A stretch of 64,000 nucleotides of DNA from an uncultured Eggerthellaceae bacterium (GCA_905234785.1 CAJOIP010000021.1:19299-83298); one strand, 5' to 3'. Positions 25,922-35,399 are shown, counted from the first letter of the stretch. Notes: a model not told the origin generated them from the sequence alone. A program made the numbers and translations.

Positions 25922-25993
25922 GGTTTGGCCTCCTCGGCTGGCGTGATTATCTGCACGAGCAAATGATACCAGCGCGGGAGGTTTTATGCGCGG

Positions 25994-27505
25994 CTAAGCG
26001 GCCGCGGGAAGCTCGGTTTGCGCGTCTTGGCCCTCGTTGGCGCGTTTGCGCAGCTTCAGCAGCTCGGGAACGATGAACGCGGCGGTCGTGAGGATGGACA
26101 GAACGTCGGCTGTCGGATACGTGAAGCAGATGGCCTGCAGCGCCGTGACGCTGATGAAGCCCGGCAGGAACTGCGGCAGCAACAGCAGCAGCGGGATGAG
26201 GAACAGCACCTGGCGCGTGAGGCTTAGAAGCGACGCCTTCAGCGGCTGGCCGGTCGACTGGAAGTAGTTCGAGCTCATCATCTGGAAGCCGACGAGCGGG
26301 AACATCGCCGTCATGACCTGCAGCGCGAAGATCGTGAATTCCTCGAGGCCGCCCTCGACGCCGAACAGCTGCACGATGGGGCCTGGAATGACGTGAATCA
26401 GGATGAAGAAGAACGTGATGATGATCGTGGCGAACAGCACGCCCAACCCGTACGCCTTCAGCACGCGGTTCCATTTGCGGGCGCCGTAGTTGTAGCCGAT
26501 GAGCGTCTGCGCGCCCATGAGCACGCCGATGGCCGGCATGAACGCGAAGCCGTTGACGCGGCCCGCCAAGCCGATGGCAGCCAGCGCGCCGGCTGCGCCG
26601 ATGGGGTCGAACTGGCCGTAATACGCGAGCGTCTGGTTCAGAATGGTGTTGATGACCGCGTTCGCCACCTGCATGATGAACGAGGCGATGCCCAGCGACA
26701 GGATGACGCCCCATAGGTGGAAATCGGGCTTCATGCACGACAGGCGCAGGTGGAACGGCGCGTCCTTGCCGCGCATGAGGTACCAGATGACCGGCACCAT
26801 GCCGCAGCCCTGGCCGATGATCGTGGCGAACGCCGAGCCCGCCACGCCGAAGCCCATCCACATGACCAGGATGAAGTTGAAGATGATGCACATGATCGTG
26901 CCGAGCACGCTCGTGCCGAGCGCGAGCATCGGCTTGCCCTCGGTGCGCAGGAAGTTGTTCGCGCCCATGCCGAGGCACTGGAACAAAAAGCCGATCATGA
27001 CGATCTGCATGAAGAGCTTGGCCATGTCGTACAGCTCGGGCGTGGTGCCCACGAGCGCGAGCAGCGGGTCGATGAGCACGACGCCCGCGATCGCGATGAT
27101 GATGGCGATGATGATGAGCAGCAAAACCGTGTTGCCCACGGTGCGTTCCACATCGTCGACCCGGTCTTCGCCCAGCTGAATGGCCGCGAGCGCATTGCCG
27201 CCCTGGCCGGCGAGCGCCGATAGGCCCATGAGCAGCGTCATGATGGGAAACGCCAACGTGGTGACCGCGATGCCGTCAGGCCCGACCGCCTGGCCCAAGA
27301 ACACCGAGTCGACGATGTTGTACAGCGCGTTGAAGGTCATCATGATGATGGCCGGAATCGAGAACTCGATCAGCAGCTTCAGGATGCTGCTCGTGCCCAG
27401 GCGGTCGGTCGAGAGCGCGGCGCGCTCCTCTTCGACAACCTCGGCGCTTTCTTCGAGCGTATTGGTTTCAGCGAGCTCGTCGCGCTCGCTCAGTTCTTCC
27501 GTCAT
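25994..27505 (-). CDS. MATE-family efflux protein
   Basis: Cation-coupled multidrug/metabolite exporter with 12 membrane segments, 503 residues. The N-terminus is an acidic cytosolic tail of about 35 residues rich in Glu. The first helix region reads LLIEFSIPAIIMMTFNALYNIVD followed by FLGQAVGPDGIA, a classic MATE opening, and the second half has IGYNYGARKWNRV. It interrupts the hem gene run (hemB on one side, cobA-hemD on the other), so export of a tetrapyrrole intermediate is conceivable but unsupported. Confidence 0.9.
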   Translation of the reverse strand: MTEELSERDELAETNTLEESAEVVEEERAALSTDRLGTSSILKLLIEFSIPAIIMMTFNALYNIVDSVFLGQAVGPDGIAVTTLAFPIMTLLMGLSALAGQGGNALAAIQLGEDRVDDVERTVGNTVLLLIIIAIIIAIAGVVLIDPLLALVGTTPELYDMAKLFMQIVMIGFLFQCLGMGANNFLRTEGKPMLALGTSVLGTIMCIIFNFILVMWMGFGVAGSAFATIIGQGCGMVPVIWYLMRGKDAPFHLRLSCMKPDFHLWGVILSLGIASFIMQVANAVINTILNQTLAYYGQFDPIGAAGALAAIGLAGRVNGFAFMPAIGVLMGAQTLIGYNYGARKWNRVLKAYGLGVLFATIIITFFFILIHVIPGPIVQLFGVEGGLEEFTIFALQVMTAMFPLVGFQMMSSNYFQSTGQPLKASLLSLTRQVLFLIPLLLLLPQFLPGFISVTALQAICFTYPTADVLSILTTAAFIVPELLKLRKRANEGQDAQTELPAAA

Positions 27506-27630
27506 TTCCGTTGTGCCCCTCTAGAACCTGTTGTTTTCCAACCCTTGATTATGCTCATATCAGCCGCCCCTATTGCAACTCGGAGCAAAAACCCTAACTT
27601 CACCACTTTGTGTTCGGAAAACCGCCAATC

Positions 27631-27660
27631 GGCGCGGGCGCGATGAATCGCGCCCCTACG
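27631..27660. repeat. partial GTAGGGGCG-family repeat
   Basis: GGGCGCGATGAATCGCGCC followed by CCTACG repeats the right end of the element at 7968-8071 almost exactly. It lies just downstream of cobA-hemD. The left end is not clearly visible. Confidence 0.6.
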
Positions 27661-27677
27661 GGGGTGGCCTGCAGCTT

Positions 27678-29186
27678 CTAGCGGGAAGAGAACTCGCGAA
27701 CGATGAGCTCGGTGAGGCTGTCCATGGTGGCCTTGCCGGACATGCGGGTTCGCATGCCGAACGACGCGGCCGTGGCACGGGTCTTCTCGCCGATGCAAGC
27801 GGCGAGCACCTTCGAGAAGTCGAGCCCAGGGTTCGCCTCGGCGAAGGCGCGCACGCCCGACGAGCTGGTGAAGACGGCGCAGAAGATGCGACCTTGCTCG
27901 AACTCGGCGGCGATGTCGACGAGGCCGCCGGGCAGCGGCACGGTATCGTACGTCGGCACGTCGTCGACCGCGTGGCCGGCGGCGACGAGTGCTTCCACGA
28001 GCTCGGGGTTGCCGATGCGCGCCCGCGGGATGAAGATCTTGCTGTTCGGCTCGGCGGCTTCCGCAAGCGCTTGGCCGAGCGCCTCGCCCGTCGCCTCCTC
28101 GGGCACGAGGTCAGCTATGTAGCCGTGTTTGCGCAGTTCGTTGGCCGTGCCTTGCCCGAGTGCGGCGATTTCCGCCATGAACAGGCGCCGGTCGATGCCT
28201 GCCTTGCCGAGCTCGTCGAAGAAGATGCGCACGCCCGACGGGCTCGTGAAAACGACCCAGTCGTACAGCGCCACGTCTTCCAACGCCCTGAAGAGCCGCT
28301 CGTTGCCCTGCACGGGCACTGTGGCGATGGCGGGAACCTCGAGCACTTCGGCGCCGAGCGCGCGCAGGCGATCCGACATCGTGGAGATGAGCTCGGCCGG
28401 GCGCGTGACGAGCACCTTGCAACCCGAAAGCGGCAGCTTCTCGTACCAGGCGAACTGGTCGGCCAGGCCGCACACCTCGCCCACCACGATGATGGCGGGC
28501 GCCGCGATCTGCGCCTTCTCGGCTTCGGCGGGAAGCGTACCGACCGTGGCGACAACCCGACGCTGCCCCGCCGTCGTGCCCTCCTGCAGCACGGCAGCAG
28601 GCACCTCGGCGCTCATGCCCGCGTTCATGAGGCCGGCCATGATGTCGGGCAGCGAGCGGACGCCCATGAGGAACACGAGCGTGCCCTTCGTGCGCACGAG
28701 CGCTTCGAAGTCGATGTCGTAATCGGCGCCGGCGCGCTTGTGGCCGGTGATGATGTGCAGCGACGACGTGAAGTCGCGATGCGTCACGGGAATGCCGTTG
28801 TAAGCGGGAACGGCGACGGCCGAGGTGATGCCGGGCACGACCTCGTACGGCACGCCGTGCTCGGCGAGCAGCTCGAGCTCTTCCCCGCCGCGGCCGAACA
28901 CGAAGGGGTCGCCGCCCTTCAGGCGCACGACCTTGTTGCCCGCAAGCGCCTCGTCGAGGAGCACCTGGCTGATCTGCTCTTGCGGCATCGTGTGATTGGC
29001 GGCGCGCTTGCCCACGTCGATCGTGCGAGCTTCGCGCGGAACGCATGAAAGCACGCCATCGCCCACGAGCGCGTCGTACACGACCACGTCGGCCTGCTGC
29101 AGCACGTCGTAGCCCTTGCGCGTGAACAGACCTGCATCGCCCGGACCGGCTCCGACCAACCACACCTTGCCCATTACCTTGCTCAT
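27678..29186 (-). CDS. cobA-hemD: uroporphyrinogen-III C-methyltransferase / uroporphyrinogen-III synthase fusion
   Basis: One protein of 502 residues. The first 245 or so are SUMT (CobA), which methylates uroporphyrinogen III at C2 and C7: [18 protein letters not shown], then [17 protein letters not shown]. The rest, from about residue 255, is HemD, which cyclises hydroxymethylbilane ([21 protein letters not shown]-terminal [13 protein letters not shown]). This fusion is known from clostridia and actinobacteria. The ATG at 29184-29186 follows AAGGAG and overlaps the hemC stop as ATGA. It sends the pathway toward sirohydrochlorin and cobalamin. Confidence 0.96.
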   Translation of the reverse strand: MSKVMGKVWLVGAGPGDAGLFTRKGYDVLQQADVVVYDALVGDGVLSCVPREARTIDVGKRAANHTMPQEQISQVLLDEALAGNKVVRLKGGDPFVFGRGGEELELLAEHGVPYEVVPGITSAVAVPAYNGIPVTHRDFTSSLHIITGHKRAGADYDIDFEALVRTKGTLVFLMGVRSLPDIMAGLMNAGMSAEVPAAVLQEGTTAGQRRVVATVGTLPAEAEKAQIAAPAIIVVGEVCGLADQFAWYEKLPLSGCKVLVTRPAELISTMSDRLRALGAEVLEVPAIATVPVQGNERLFRALEDVALYDWVVFTSPSGVRIFFDELGKAGIDRRLFMAEIAALGQGTANELRKHGYIADLVPEEATGEALGQALAEAAEPNSKIFIPRARIGNPELVEALVAAGHAVDDVPTYDTVPLPGGLVDIAAEFEQGRIFCAVFTSSSGVRAFAEANPGLDFSKVLAACIGEKTRATAASFGMRTRMSGKATMDSLTELIVREFSSR

Positions 29187-30070
29187 ATCTGCTCTCCTTC
29201 GCCGGCGCGTAAGCGGTCTGCCAAATCGCGTGCGTGCGTAAGGGCCTCCTCGACCGAACCGCTCACACTGCCCCGCCACGCCTGCTGAGTCCCCTCGTCG
29301 TAATACATGCCGCGCAACTGGAACATGCCACCTTCCACCGTGGCATGCGCCGCAATGGGCGACGAGCAGCCGCCATCGAGCCGCGCCACGAACGCACGCT
29401 CGGCCGCCACGGCCACGGCCACCTGACCGTTCGCAAAGCCTTCGAAGAGCGCTGGCTGCGCATCCGCACGCCCCTGCACGGCGAGCACCCCTTGCCCGGC
29501 TGAGGGGATGACTTCATCAACCGCCAGGTAGCGCCCGATGCGCTCTTCGAGCCCCATGCGCTTCAGACCCGCCGCCGCCAACACAAGGGCACCGTAACCA
29601 CCCTCATCGAGCTTGCGCAAGCGCGTCTGAAGGTTGCCGCGCACGCTTTCGAACGTCGCATGCGGGAACAGCGCGCGCAGCTGAATCTCGCGCCTGCGCG
29701 ACGATGTGCCGATGGGCTTCGACCAATCGGGTTCACTTGCCCCTTGCGGAAACACGAGCACGTCGCGCGGGTCCTCGCGCACCGAGAAACACACGAGCGG
29801 CAAGTCGTACGGCACTTCCATGGGTAGGTCCTTGCAGCTGTGCACCGTATAGTCGCATTGTTCCGCGCGTAGCGCTGCGTCGAGCTCCTTCACGAACAGC
29901 CCCTTGCCGCCGACCTCGTCGAGCCGACGGTCCAAGATCTTGTCCCCCGTCGTCTTGAACGTGGCGAGCGACACGTCCATTCCGGGATGAGCTTCGCGTA
30001 AAAACGCAATGACCATCTGGCTTTGCACGACAGCCAACTTGCTGTCGCGGCTTCCGATAACCACCTTCAC
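29183..30070 (-). CDS. hemC: hydroxymethylbilane synthase (porphobilinogen deaminase)
   Basis: Polymerises four porphobilinogens on a dipyrromethane cofactor. From the GTG at 30068-30070 the protein has 295 residues starting VKVVIGSRDSKLAVVQ. GAGGA lies 8 bases before this GTG, and the longer frame overlaps hemA. The cofactor cysteine is in ARLDGGCSSPIAAH near residue 235, and GTSSRRREIQL near 125 is the substrate-binding arginine loop. The start lies one base after the hemA stop. Confidence 0.96.
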   Translation of the reverse strand: MKVVIGSRDSKLAVVQSQMVIAFLREAHPGMDVSLATFKTTGDKILDRRLDEVGGKGLFVKELDAALRAEQCDYTVHSCKDLPMEVPYDLPLVCFSVREDPRDVLVFPQGASEPDWSKPIGTSSRRREIQLRALFPHATFESVRGNLQTRLRKLDEGGYGALVLAAAGLKRMGLEERIGRYLAVDEVIPSAGQGVLAVQGRADAQPALFEGFANGQVAVAVAAERAFVARLDGGCSSPIAAHATVEGGMFQLRGMYYDEGTQQAWRGSVSGSVEEALTHARDLADRLRAGEGEQI

Positions 30071-30071
30071 G

Positions 30072-31604
30072 TTACAGGTCCTCTTCTTCCAACAGCCTTT
30101 CAATGCGGGCGCGCAACTGCCGCACGCGGCGATGGTCCTTGCCACCGGCGCTGATACCGACGACGAGCCCTGCGTTTTGCACCACGCCCGGGAAATAGAA
30201 ATCGCACTTGTACCGGTCGCTGCACACGTTCACGGGAATGTGGCGCTGTTTGCATGCAGCCCACACCTCGTCGTTCAAATTGGAATCGTTCGTACACGCA
30301 AACACGATGTCGGCGCCCTCGAGCACCGATTCGTCGTACGGCTTCCGCACAAGTTCGAGCGCGCCGTCGAGCGCAAACCGCTCGAGCTCGGGCGTGAAAT
30401 CGGGAGCGTACACCACGATATCGCCCGCAAACGGCAGCAGCGTGCGGACGCGCCGCAGGGCGATGGTGCCGCCGCCCACGAACACGGCTCGCTTGTCGCT
30501 GATGTCGATGAACGCTGGGAAGAACGCCCCGGCAGGCGGGCGCTCGTTCGCCATGTTCTCGCGGCGACGGGTCCAATCCCAAAACTCCTCGACGCCCTCC
30601 GCCAGCATGCGCTGTGCCGTAGCGATTGCCTGCGCGTTCTCGGTTCCAATTTGCGCCGAGAAGCTGTCGATGTCGTGAAGCGCACATCCTGACACATCCG
30701 CAATGGAGGGGTCGATGTCGTGGGGAATGGCAAGGTCGAAAAACTCAATGTGCGCATCGGCACCAAGGGCAGATGCCAACTCGCCGCGTTCGAGCGTATA
30801 GTGCGGGCTCGTCGTGGCGCTCATGACCACCTTGCAGCGCCCGATGTAATCGTAGCGGTCGGCGTAAGGAATGCCCGTGCACCCCCTGGGAATGGTCACC
30901 GCGCCGTGCGTGTACTGGCGCACGGTTACGAGCACCTCGGCACCCTGCTCGGCAAGTGTCGAGGCCGCCAAGCGGCCGTATTCGCCATTGCCGATGACCA
31001 TGCACGTTGCACCGAAAAGATCGACGCCGTCATCGTTCAACTGCTCGACCGCCTGATCGATGGCCGTCGCATAGGCGCGCGTGAACCGCACCCCGCTTTT
31101 CACCTGCTTTGCCGCCGTCACAGCTTGGCGGAACAACACCTCGAGCACGCTATCGGCCACGCCGATCTCGCGCGAGTAGGCTATCGCCTGCTTCACCTGC
31201 GACACGATTTGGTCTTCGGCCATGATGGCCGAACGCAAGCCGCAAGCAACGTTGAACAGGTGGTCGACTGCCGCATCTCCCGACCGGCATGCGAAATACC
31301 GAGCGTAATCAGCAGGATCGACCATGTGCATCTCGCATATGACCCGCAGCAACGGATCGTCAGCTTTGGGAGCGCCGCCCGCATCCACGCTGCGCATGGG
31401 GGCTGGCACGCCGTCGAAACTCGCCCACAACTCGGTGCGGTTGCACGTGGCCAACAGCACCACGCCGCTCGCACCCAACTTGACGCGGGCGAGCGCCAAC
31501 ACGTCCTCGCGCACGTCGGTCGGCAGCGAGAACGCCGAGCGCACATCGGCCGAAGCCAGCCCATGATCGGTGCCGATCATGCAAACAAGTTCATCGCGAT
31601 TCAT
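30072..31604 (-). CDS. hemA: glutamyl-tRNA reductase fused to precorrin-2 dehydrogenase domain
   Basis: Residues 1-335 are glutamyl-tRNA reductase: the catalytic cysteine is in LLATCNRTELWAS (near residue 54), MAEDQIVSQVKQAI lies near 130, and the NADPH loop is VIGNGEYGRLAAS. Residues 355-510 are a SirC/Met8/CysG-N-type domain (AVFVGGGTIALRRVRTLLPF, then ACTNDSNLNDEV). This domain oxidises precorrin-2 to sirohydrochlorin with NAD. The fusion couples the first step of tetrapyrrole synthesis to the siroheme/cobalamin branch; similar fusions are known in some clostridia. GAGG precedes the ATG. Confidence 0.95.
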   Translation of the reverse strand: MNRDELVCMIGTDHGLASADVRSAFSLPTDVREDVLALARVKLGASGVVLLATCNRTELWASFDGVPAPMRSVDAGGAPKADDPLLRVICEMHMVDPADYARYFACRSGDAAVDHLFNVACGLRSAIMAEDQIVSQVKQAIAYSREIGVADSVLEVLFRQAVTAAKQVKSGVRFTRAYATAIDQAVEQLNDDGVDLFGATCMVIGNGEYGRLAASTLAEQGAEVLVTVRQYTHGAVTIPRGCTGIPYADRYDYIGRCKVVMSATTSPHYTLERGELASALGADAHIEFFDLAIPHDIDPSIADVSGCALHDIDSFSAQIGTENAQAIATAQRMLAEGVEEFWDWTRRRENMANERPPAGAFFPAFIDISDKRAVFVGGGTIALRRVRTLLPFAGDIVVYAPDFTPELERFALDGALELVRKPYDESVLEGADIVFACTNDSNLNDEVWAACKQRHIPVNVCSDRYKCDFYFPGVVQNAGLVVGISAGGKDHRRVRQLRARIERLLEEEDL

Positions 31605-31620
31605 TCGCCTTACCTCTCAG

Positions 31621-31771
31621 GTGAGCGCAATGGCGGGCGTGAGCCCGGCGGGCAGCAGGGGCATGCGCCGCTTGCGCAGCCGCCATTTTTGAAATACCCA
31701 ATACATTCGGCGAGCAGCCGTAGGCGCATGCCCCTGCTGCCCGCCGGGCTCACGCCCGCCATTGCGCTCAC
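31621..31771. repeat. perfect 47-bp inverted repeat at the end of the surface-protein gene
   Basis: The arms at 31621-31667 and 31725-31771 are perfect inverted copies beginning GTGAGCGCAATGGCGGGCG. The loop is 57 bases. The right arm supplies the TGA stop of the gene ending at 31768. The left arm starts 17 bases before the hemA ATG, so a hairpin would lie immediately upstream of hemA. Confidence 0.9.
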
Positions 31772-32841
31772 CGTTTCCTTCTCTTCTTCAACACGTAATT
31801 CAAAATACCGCCCACCACAATGATGACGATGGCGATAATGAGCACCTTTATGGCCGCCTCCTGCGGGATGGCGTCCTTGTCGTCGATCGTGGTCGAATAG
31901 AACGTCAGGTGGTACTCGATTTCCACCGGGTCGCCCATGGCCGTGGTATCGGCCACGACCGGCATCTCCTCGTCCATCTGGGTAATGGGAATGATGAACG
32001 TCGAGTTGCTGCCATCGTCGGTCAGGTTCTCATAGCGCTGCTCGTCGACGATCATGTAATCGTAGTACGAGCTCGACCACAGCAGTCGCGCATAGGCGTG
32101 GCCGTCTTCGACGATGAGCCAAGTCGGCGAGCTCACCGAGGCACGCCCGCTGCCGCCCGTCATGTTCACCTCGATGGAGTACTCGCCATCGGGCAAGTCG
32201 ACCGCAACGGCCTCGTAACCGTCCTCATGCACGACACCCGTAGCCACATCGGCACTGGTCTTCGCCACGTTCACGCTTTCCGGGTCGACGGGGTCGCCGT
32301 ATGTGGGCAAATCGACGAGCAACGCGTCGGCCGGCAACGTGGCCGCGTAGAACATGAGCTTGCGGTCGTACCACATCTTGCGGCGCTTGCTCCACGCCGC
32401 GCAGTCGATTTCGGCATCGAGCGCTTCCACGGGCACGGTGAACGTCCAGGAGTCGCCGTCGAACTCGATGTAGTCGCTTGCGGGCGCATCTGCGGCCTCC
32501 TGGCCCGTTCCCATGTACACGAGCGGATAGCTCTTCGAGTCGAACCCGATTTCCGCCGTCATCTTTCCGTTGCGCACGGTCAGCTTCGCGCTCTTTATCT
32601 TGAAGAACGGCGATGTCGATTCAGCTTCGATTTCGTACGTGCCGTCTTTCACCTTGTCGCCCGTGATGGGCGCCATGCCCTCGAGCAGCAGCACCTTCGA
32701 AGACGCCATCTGGCTTGCAGACGCCACCTTGGCATGCGCTTCGTCGGCGAAGGCAGGCTGCGCGAACGCGCACGCGCCCAGCAGCATGCCGAGCATCAAC
32801 GCCACGAGAACGGTTGCAGTATGCCGAGCGACATTACCCAC
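31768..32841 (-). CDS. membrane-anchored surface protein with two tetrapyrrole-locus domains
   Basis: About 357 residues from the GTG at 32839-32841, which has GGAGG 9 bases upstream. A signal peptide (hydrophobic core VLVALMLGMLLGACAFA) is followed by domain A (about residues 60-165, DGTYEIEAEST through MWYDRKLMFY). Domain B follows (about 205-315, GGSGRASVSSP, WSSSYYDYMIV, NSTFIIPI), then a C-terminal membrane helix (VLIIAIVIIVVGGILNYVL) and KKRRKR. Domain B closely matches the N-terminal domain of the importer binding protein at 38302-39837; domain A resembles the lipoprotein at 41361. It is probably a surface receptor or shuttle for a heme- or corrinoid-like ligand. A NEAT-like fold is my guess only. 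Confidence 0.7.
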   Translation of the reverse strand: MGNVARHTATVLVALMLGMLLGACAFAQPAFADEAHAKVASASQMASSKVLLLEGMAPITGDKVKDGTYEIEAESTSPFFKIKSAKLTVRNGKMTAEIGFDSKSYPLVYMGTGQEAADAPASDYIEFDGDSWTFTVPVEALDAEIDCAAWSKRRKMWYDRKLMFYAATLPADALLVDLPTYGDPVDPESVNVAKTSADVATGVVHEDGYEAVAVDLPDGEYSIEVNMTGGSGRASVSSPTWLIVEDGHAYARLLWSSSYYDYMIVDEQRYENLTDDGSNSTFIIPITQMDEEMPVVADTTAMGDPVEIEYHLTFYSTTIDDKDAIPQEAAIKVLIIAIVIIVVGGILNYVLKKRRKR

Positions 32842-33607
32842 GCAGGGCAACCTCCCTCATCATGAGCGCCTGCTCCACGTGGTCGCACACAAGCTGCTGA
32901 ATGCCGGCGTATTCGCCAAGGCCCTTCAACACGGGAACCGCCTCGAGCCCGCATGCGGCAACGCGGCTGGCCCACGAGTCGTCATCCTCGCCCGCCAAGT
33001 CGTTTTTCGCATGATCGCCGGCAACGATCATGAGCGGCGCCAAGTGCACGCGCGCAGCCCCGCTCGCCTGAACGAGCGGCCATACGTCGTCGAACGTCGG
33101 CTCGCCTTCCACCGTCGCCACGAAAAAGCGGTCGTTGCCCTGCGCATGGAACGCTTCCTGCACCTGACGGTACACCTCGTTGCCGCCGGTCGGCGATCCG
33201 TGGCCCATCAGCAGCACTGCGTCGTCGGCACCCAGGCCTGCAAACTCATCGGCAATGGCGCGCGCCACGGCGGCCTGATCGCCAGGGGAATTCAGCAACG
33301 GCTCGGCAATCTCCGTCGGAATGTTGCGCTCGGCGGCCCACGGAATAACGGCTTTCTCGATCTTGGCCATCTCGGCGCCGTGCATGAGGCACGTCGTCGA
33401 CACGATCAGGTCGTCCACGCCGTCCAGCGTATCGTGGTGCTCTCCGCGCTCGGCAGCCACCTTCTTTATGATCATGCCGCTCGTCCACGCGCTGTACGGC
33501 GTGCAATCCGGAAACGCCGCGCGCACCTTCGCCTGAATGGCGTCGATGGTCTTCACGCGCGTATCCTCGTGCGACGTTCCGAAGCTCACGAACAGCATGC
33601 CCCTCAT
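32834..33607 (-). CDS. cbiK: sirohydrochlorin cobaltochelatase, cytosolic
   Basis: Inserts Co2+ into sirohydrochlorin, committing it to cobalamin. The 257-residue protein starts at the ATG at 33605-33607 (AAGGGGG upstream) with MRGMLFVSFGTSHEDT. The three metal/catalytic residues of CbiK are in place: His in LLMGHGSPT, Glu in VATVEGEPTF, His in IVAGDHAKND. No signal peptide, unlike the paralogue at 40069-41280. The 3' end overlaps the surface-protein gene and the start lies 10 bases after the ABC permease stop. Confidence 0.94.
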   Translation of the reverse strand: MRGMLFVSFGTSHEDTRVKTIDAIQAKVRAAFPDCTPYSAWTSGMIIKKVAAERGEHHDTLDGVDDLIVSTTCLMHGAEMAKIEKAVIPWAAERNIPTEIAEPLLNSPGDQAAVARAIADEFAGLGADDAVLLMGHGSPTGGNEVYRQVQEAFHAQGNDRFFVATVEGEPTFDDVWPLVQASGAARVHLAPLMIVAGDHAKNDLAGEDDDSWASRVAACGLEAVPVLKGLGEYAGIQQLVCDHVEQALMMREVALRG

Positions 33608-33617
33608 ATGCGCCCCC

Positions 33618-34349
33618 TTACAGGTTTTTCTTCTTATAGATGAACGCAAACGAAATGCCCGCGAACACCGCCAGGTACACCGCCAACACCACAAGCCCCA
33701 TCAGGTTGGGGTCGTTGCCCTGCGCGATGGCGCGCACCATGTCGGAAGTTTGCGACAACGGCAGCGCCTGCACGAATTCCTTGATGCCGTGCGGCATCTG
33801 GTCGGTCGAGAAGAACGTGTTGCACAGAAACGACATGGGCATGATGATATAGGTGTTGAACCGCGGTGCGTCGGTGTAGCTCTTCGCCAAAAACGACAAC
33901 GCCACCGCAATCGTGGCGAACACGGTGCCGTTCACGAACATGATGACGAACGACAGCCAGTTGAACACGAGCGACGTGCGGATGGGCGATATCAGCAGCA
34001 AGATGACCACCGCCGCGTACATGCCGCGCAGCGCGCCGCCCACAATCTGCCCCACGATGAACTGCCACAACGGCGTGGGCGACACCATCACCTGATCGAG
34101 CGCTTTCTCGTACAGGCGCTGCACGCTCATGTTCTGCGACACGGCGCTGAAGCTGCCGGTCATCGTGACCATGGCCACGATGCCGGGAATCAGAAAGTTC
34201 AGGTACGGCTCGCCGTGCGAGGTGGTCTGAATGCCCAGCCCGAACACGAGCAGGTACATGAGCGGCGAGATCATGGCCGCGACCGTGATCTTGTAGAAGT
34301 CGCGTTTGAACTCCGCCCATTTTTCCCACAGTACCGTGATGATGCCCAT
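33618..34349 (-). CDS. ABC-2 type transporter permease
   Basis: Six membrane segments in 243 residues, ABC-2 type. It includes ISPLMYLLVFGLGIQT, LNFLIPGIVAMVTMTGSF and the family-typical MSFLCNTFFSTDQMP before a long loop (FVQALPLSQTSDMVRAI). It works with the ATPase encoded just upstream at 34519-35361; the two genes are separated by a perfect 30-bp inverted repeat. The pair resembles daunorubicin/NodJ-type exporters. The position inside the corrinoid locus suggests export or placement of a tetrapyrrole or of a surface component. Confidence 0.87.
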   Translation of the reverse strand: MGIITVLWEKWAEFKRDFYKITVAAMISPLMYLLVFGLGIQTTSHGEPYLNFLIPGIVAMVTMTGSFSAVSQNMSVQRLYEKALDQVMVSPTPLWQFIVGQIVGGALRGMYAAVVILLLISPIRTSLVFNWLSFVIMFVNGTVFATIAVALSFLAKSYTDAPRFNTYIIMPMSFLCNTFFSTDQMPHGIKEFVQALPLSQTSDMVRAIAQGNDPNLMGLVVLAVYLAVFAGISFAFIYKKKNL

Positions 34350-34390
34350 AATTACTTCCGCCGTTGCATCTGGCGCCCCATTCCAGCTCA

Positions 34391-34518
34391 GGAAACGCCG
34401 GCTGATTCCGCCTCAGGATGCCGCCTACAGCTGCTCGGCGGGTATCTGCAAACCATCCCCATGACTATGCCGCCTGCGCAAGCGGCCACATCCTGAGGCG
34501 GAATCAGCCGGCGTTTCC
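34391..34518. repeat. perfect 30-bp inverted repeat between ABC ATPase and permease genes
   Basis: The arms at 34391-34420 (GGAAACGCCGGCTGATTCCG onward) and 34489-34518 are perfect inverted copies around a 68-base interior. The right arm ends against the ATPase stop codon (TAG, 34519-34521). The transcript hairpin would separate the two cistrons. Confidence 0.88.
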
Positions 34519-35361
34519 CTACCTTTTCGTAATGCGGTGGCCCACCCTTTCCACGAACACGTCTTCCAATGTCGTCGCGCGCAGCACGGCGTCGTCCGGC
34601 AGCTCGCGCAACCGTTCGATCGCCGCTTCGCGCGTGGGGAAATACTCGCTTTCCAACTTGCCATCCACCAGGTTGTCGATGGCGAAGGGACCCAGCTGGT
34701 CGATGAGCGCAAGCGGCGCATCCACCACGTCGAGCTTGCCGCCGTCGATGAACGCCACGCGGTTGCAGAGCGCCTGCGCCTCGTCGATGTAATGAGTCGT
34801 CAGCAAGATGGTGAGGTTGCGGTCCTTCAGGCTGCGCAGCAAGTCCCACATCTGGCGGCGCGCCAGGGCATCCATGCCGGCCGTGGGCTCGTCGAGCAGC
34901 AGGATCTCGGGTTCCACCATGAGCGCGCGGCAAATCATGAGCTTGCGCTTCATGCCGCCGGAAAGATGGCGTACCGTGCGATGCCCGAAATCGGAAAGGC
35001 CCGCGAACTCGAAAAGCTCTTCGGTTTTCGCGCGGATCTCCTTCTTGCGCATGTAATACAGGCGGCCCTGGTATTCCATGACCTCGTTCATGGTCATGTC
35101 CTGGCGCATGGAATACTCCTGCGTCACCACCGACAGCTTGCGTTTCACGGCGGCCGCCTTGCGGTTCAGCTGCTGTCCGTCGATCAGGATCTCGCCCGAC
35201 GTCGGCAGCAGCACCGTCGACATCATGCTGATGGTCGTGGTCTTGCCCGCACCGTTCGGGCCGAGCAGCCCCATAAACTCGTTCGTCTGAATGGTCAAGT
35301 TCAGGTGGTCGACAGCGGTGAAGTCGCCGAATCGTTTTGTCAGGTCGCGAATCTCGATCAT
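34519..35361 (-). CDS. ABC transporter ATP-binding protein
   Basis: Nucleotide-binding subunit of 280 residues. The Walker A is GLLGPNGAGKTTTI (near residue 36), the signature HLSGGMKRKLMICRAL (near 133), and the Walker B EILLLDEPTAGMD. The C-terminal extension (DLRELPDD-like segment, then VLRATTLEDVFVERVG) is typical of DrrA/CcmA-type exporters. GGAG precedes the ATG. It pairs with the ABC-2 permease downstream. Confidence 0.92.
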   Translation of the reverse strand: MIEIRDLTKRFGDFTAVDHLNLTIQTNEFMGLLGPNGAGKTTTISMMSTVLLPTSGEILIDGQQLNRKAAAVKRKLSVVTQEYSMRQDMTMNEVMEYQGRLYYMRKKEIRAKTEELFEFAGLSDFGHRTVRHLSGGMKRKLMICRALMVEPEILLLDEPTAGMDALARRQMWDLLRSLKDRNLTILLTTHYIDEAQALCNRVAFIDGGKLDVVDAPLALIDQLGPFAIDNLVDGKLESEYFPTREAAIERLRELPDDAVLRATTLEDVFVERVGHRITKR

Positions 35362-35399
35362 CGAAGCAACTCCGCTGGATGCTGGGCGGGCAAAGCCCG

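Noticed and set aside
32834..33607. Possible loss of metal ligands in the cytosolic CbiK, because CLMHG replaces the THLMHG of the exported copy.
   Set aside because: Aligned with Salmonella CbiK as I recall it, the ligands are the His of MGHG, the Glu of VEGEP and the His of AGDH; all are present.
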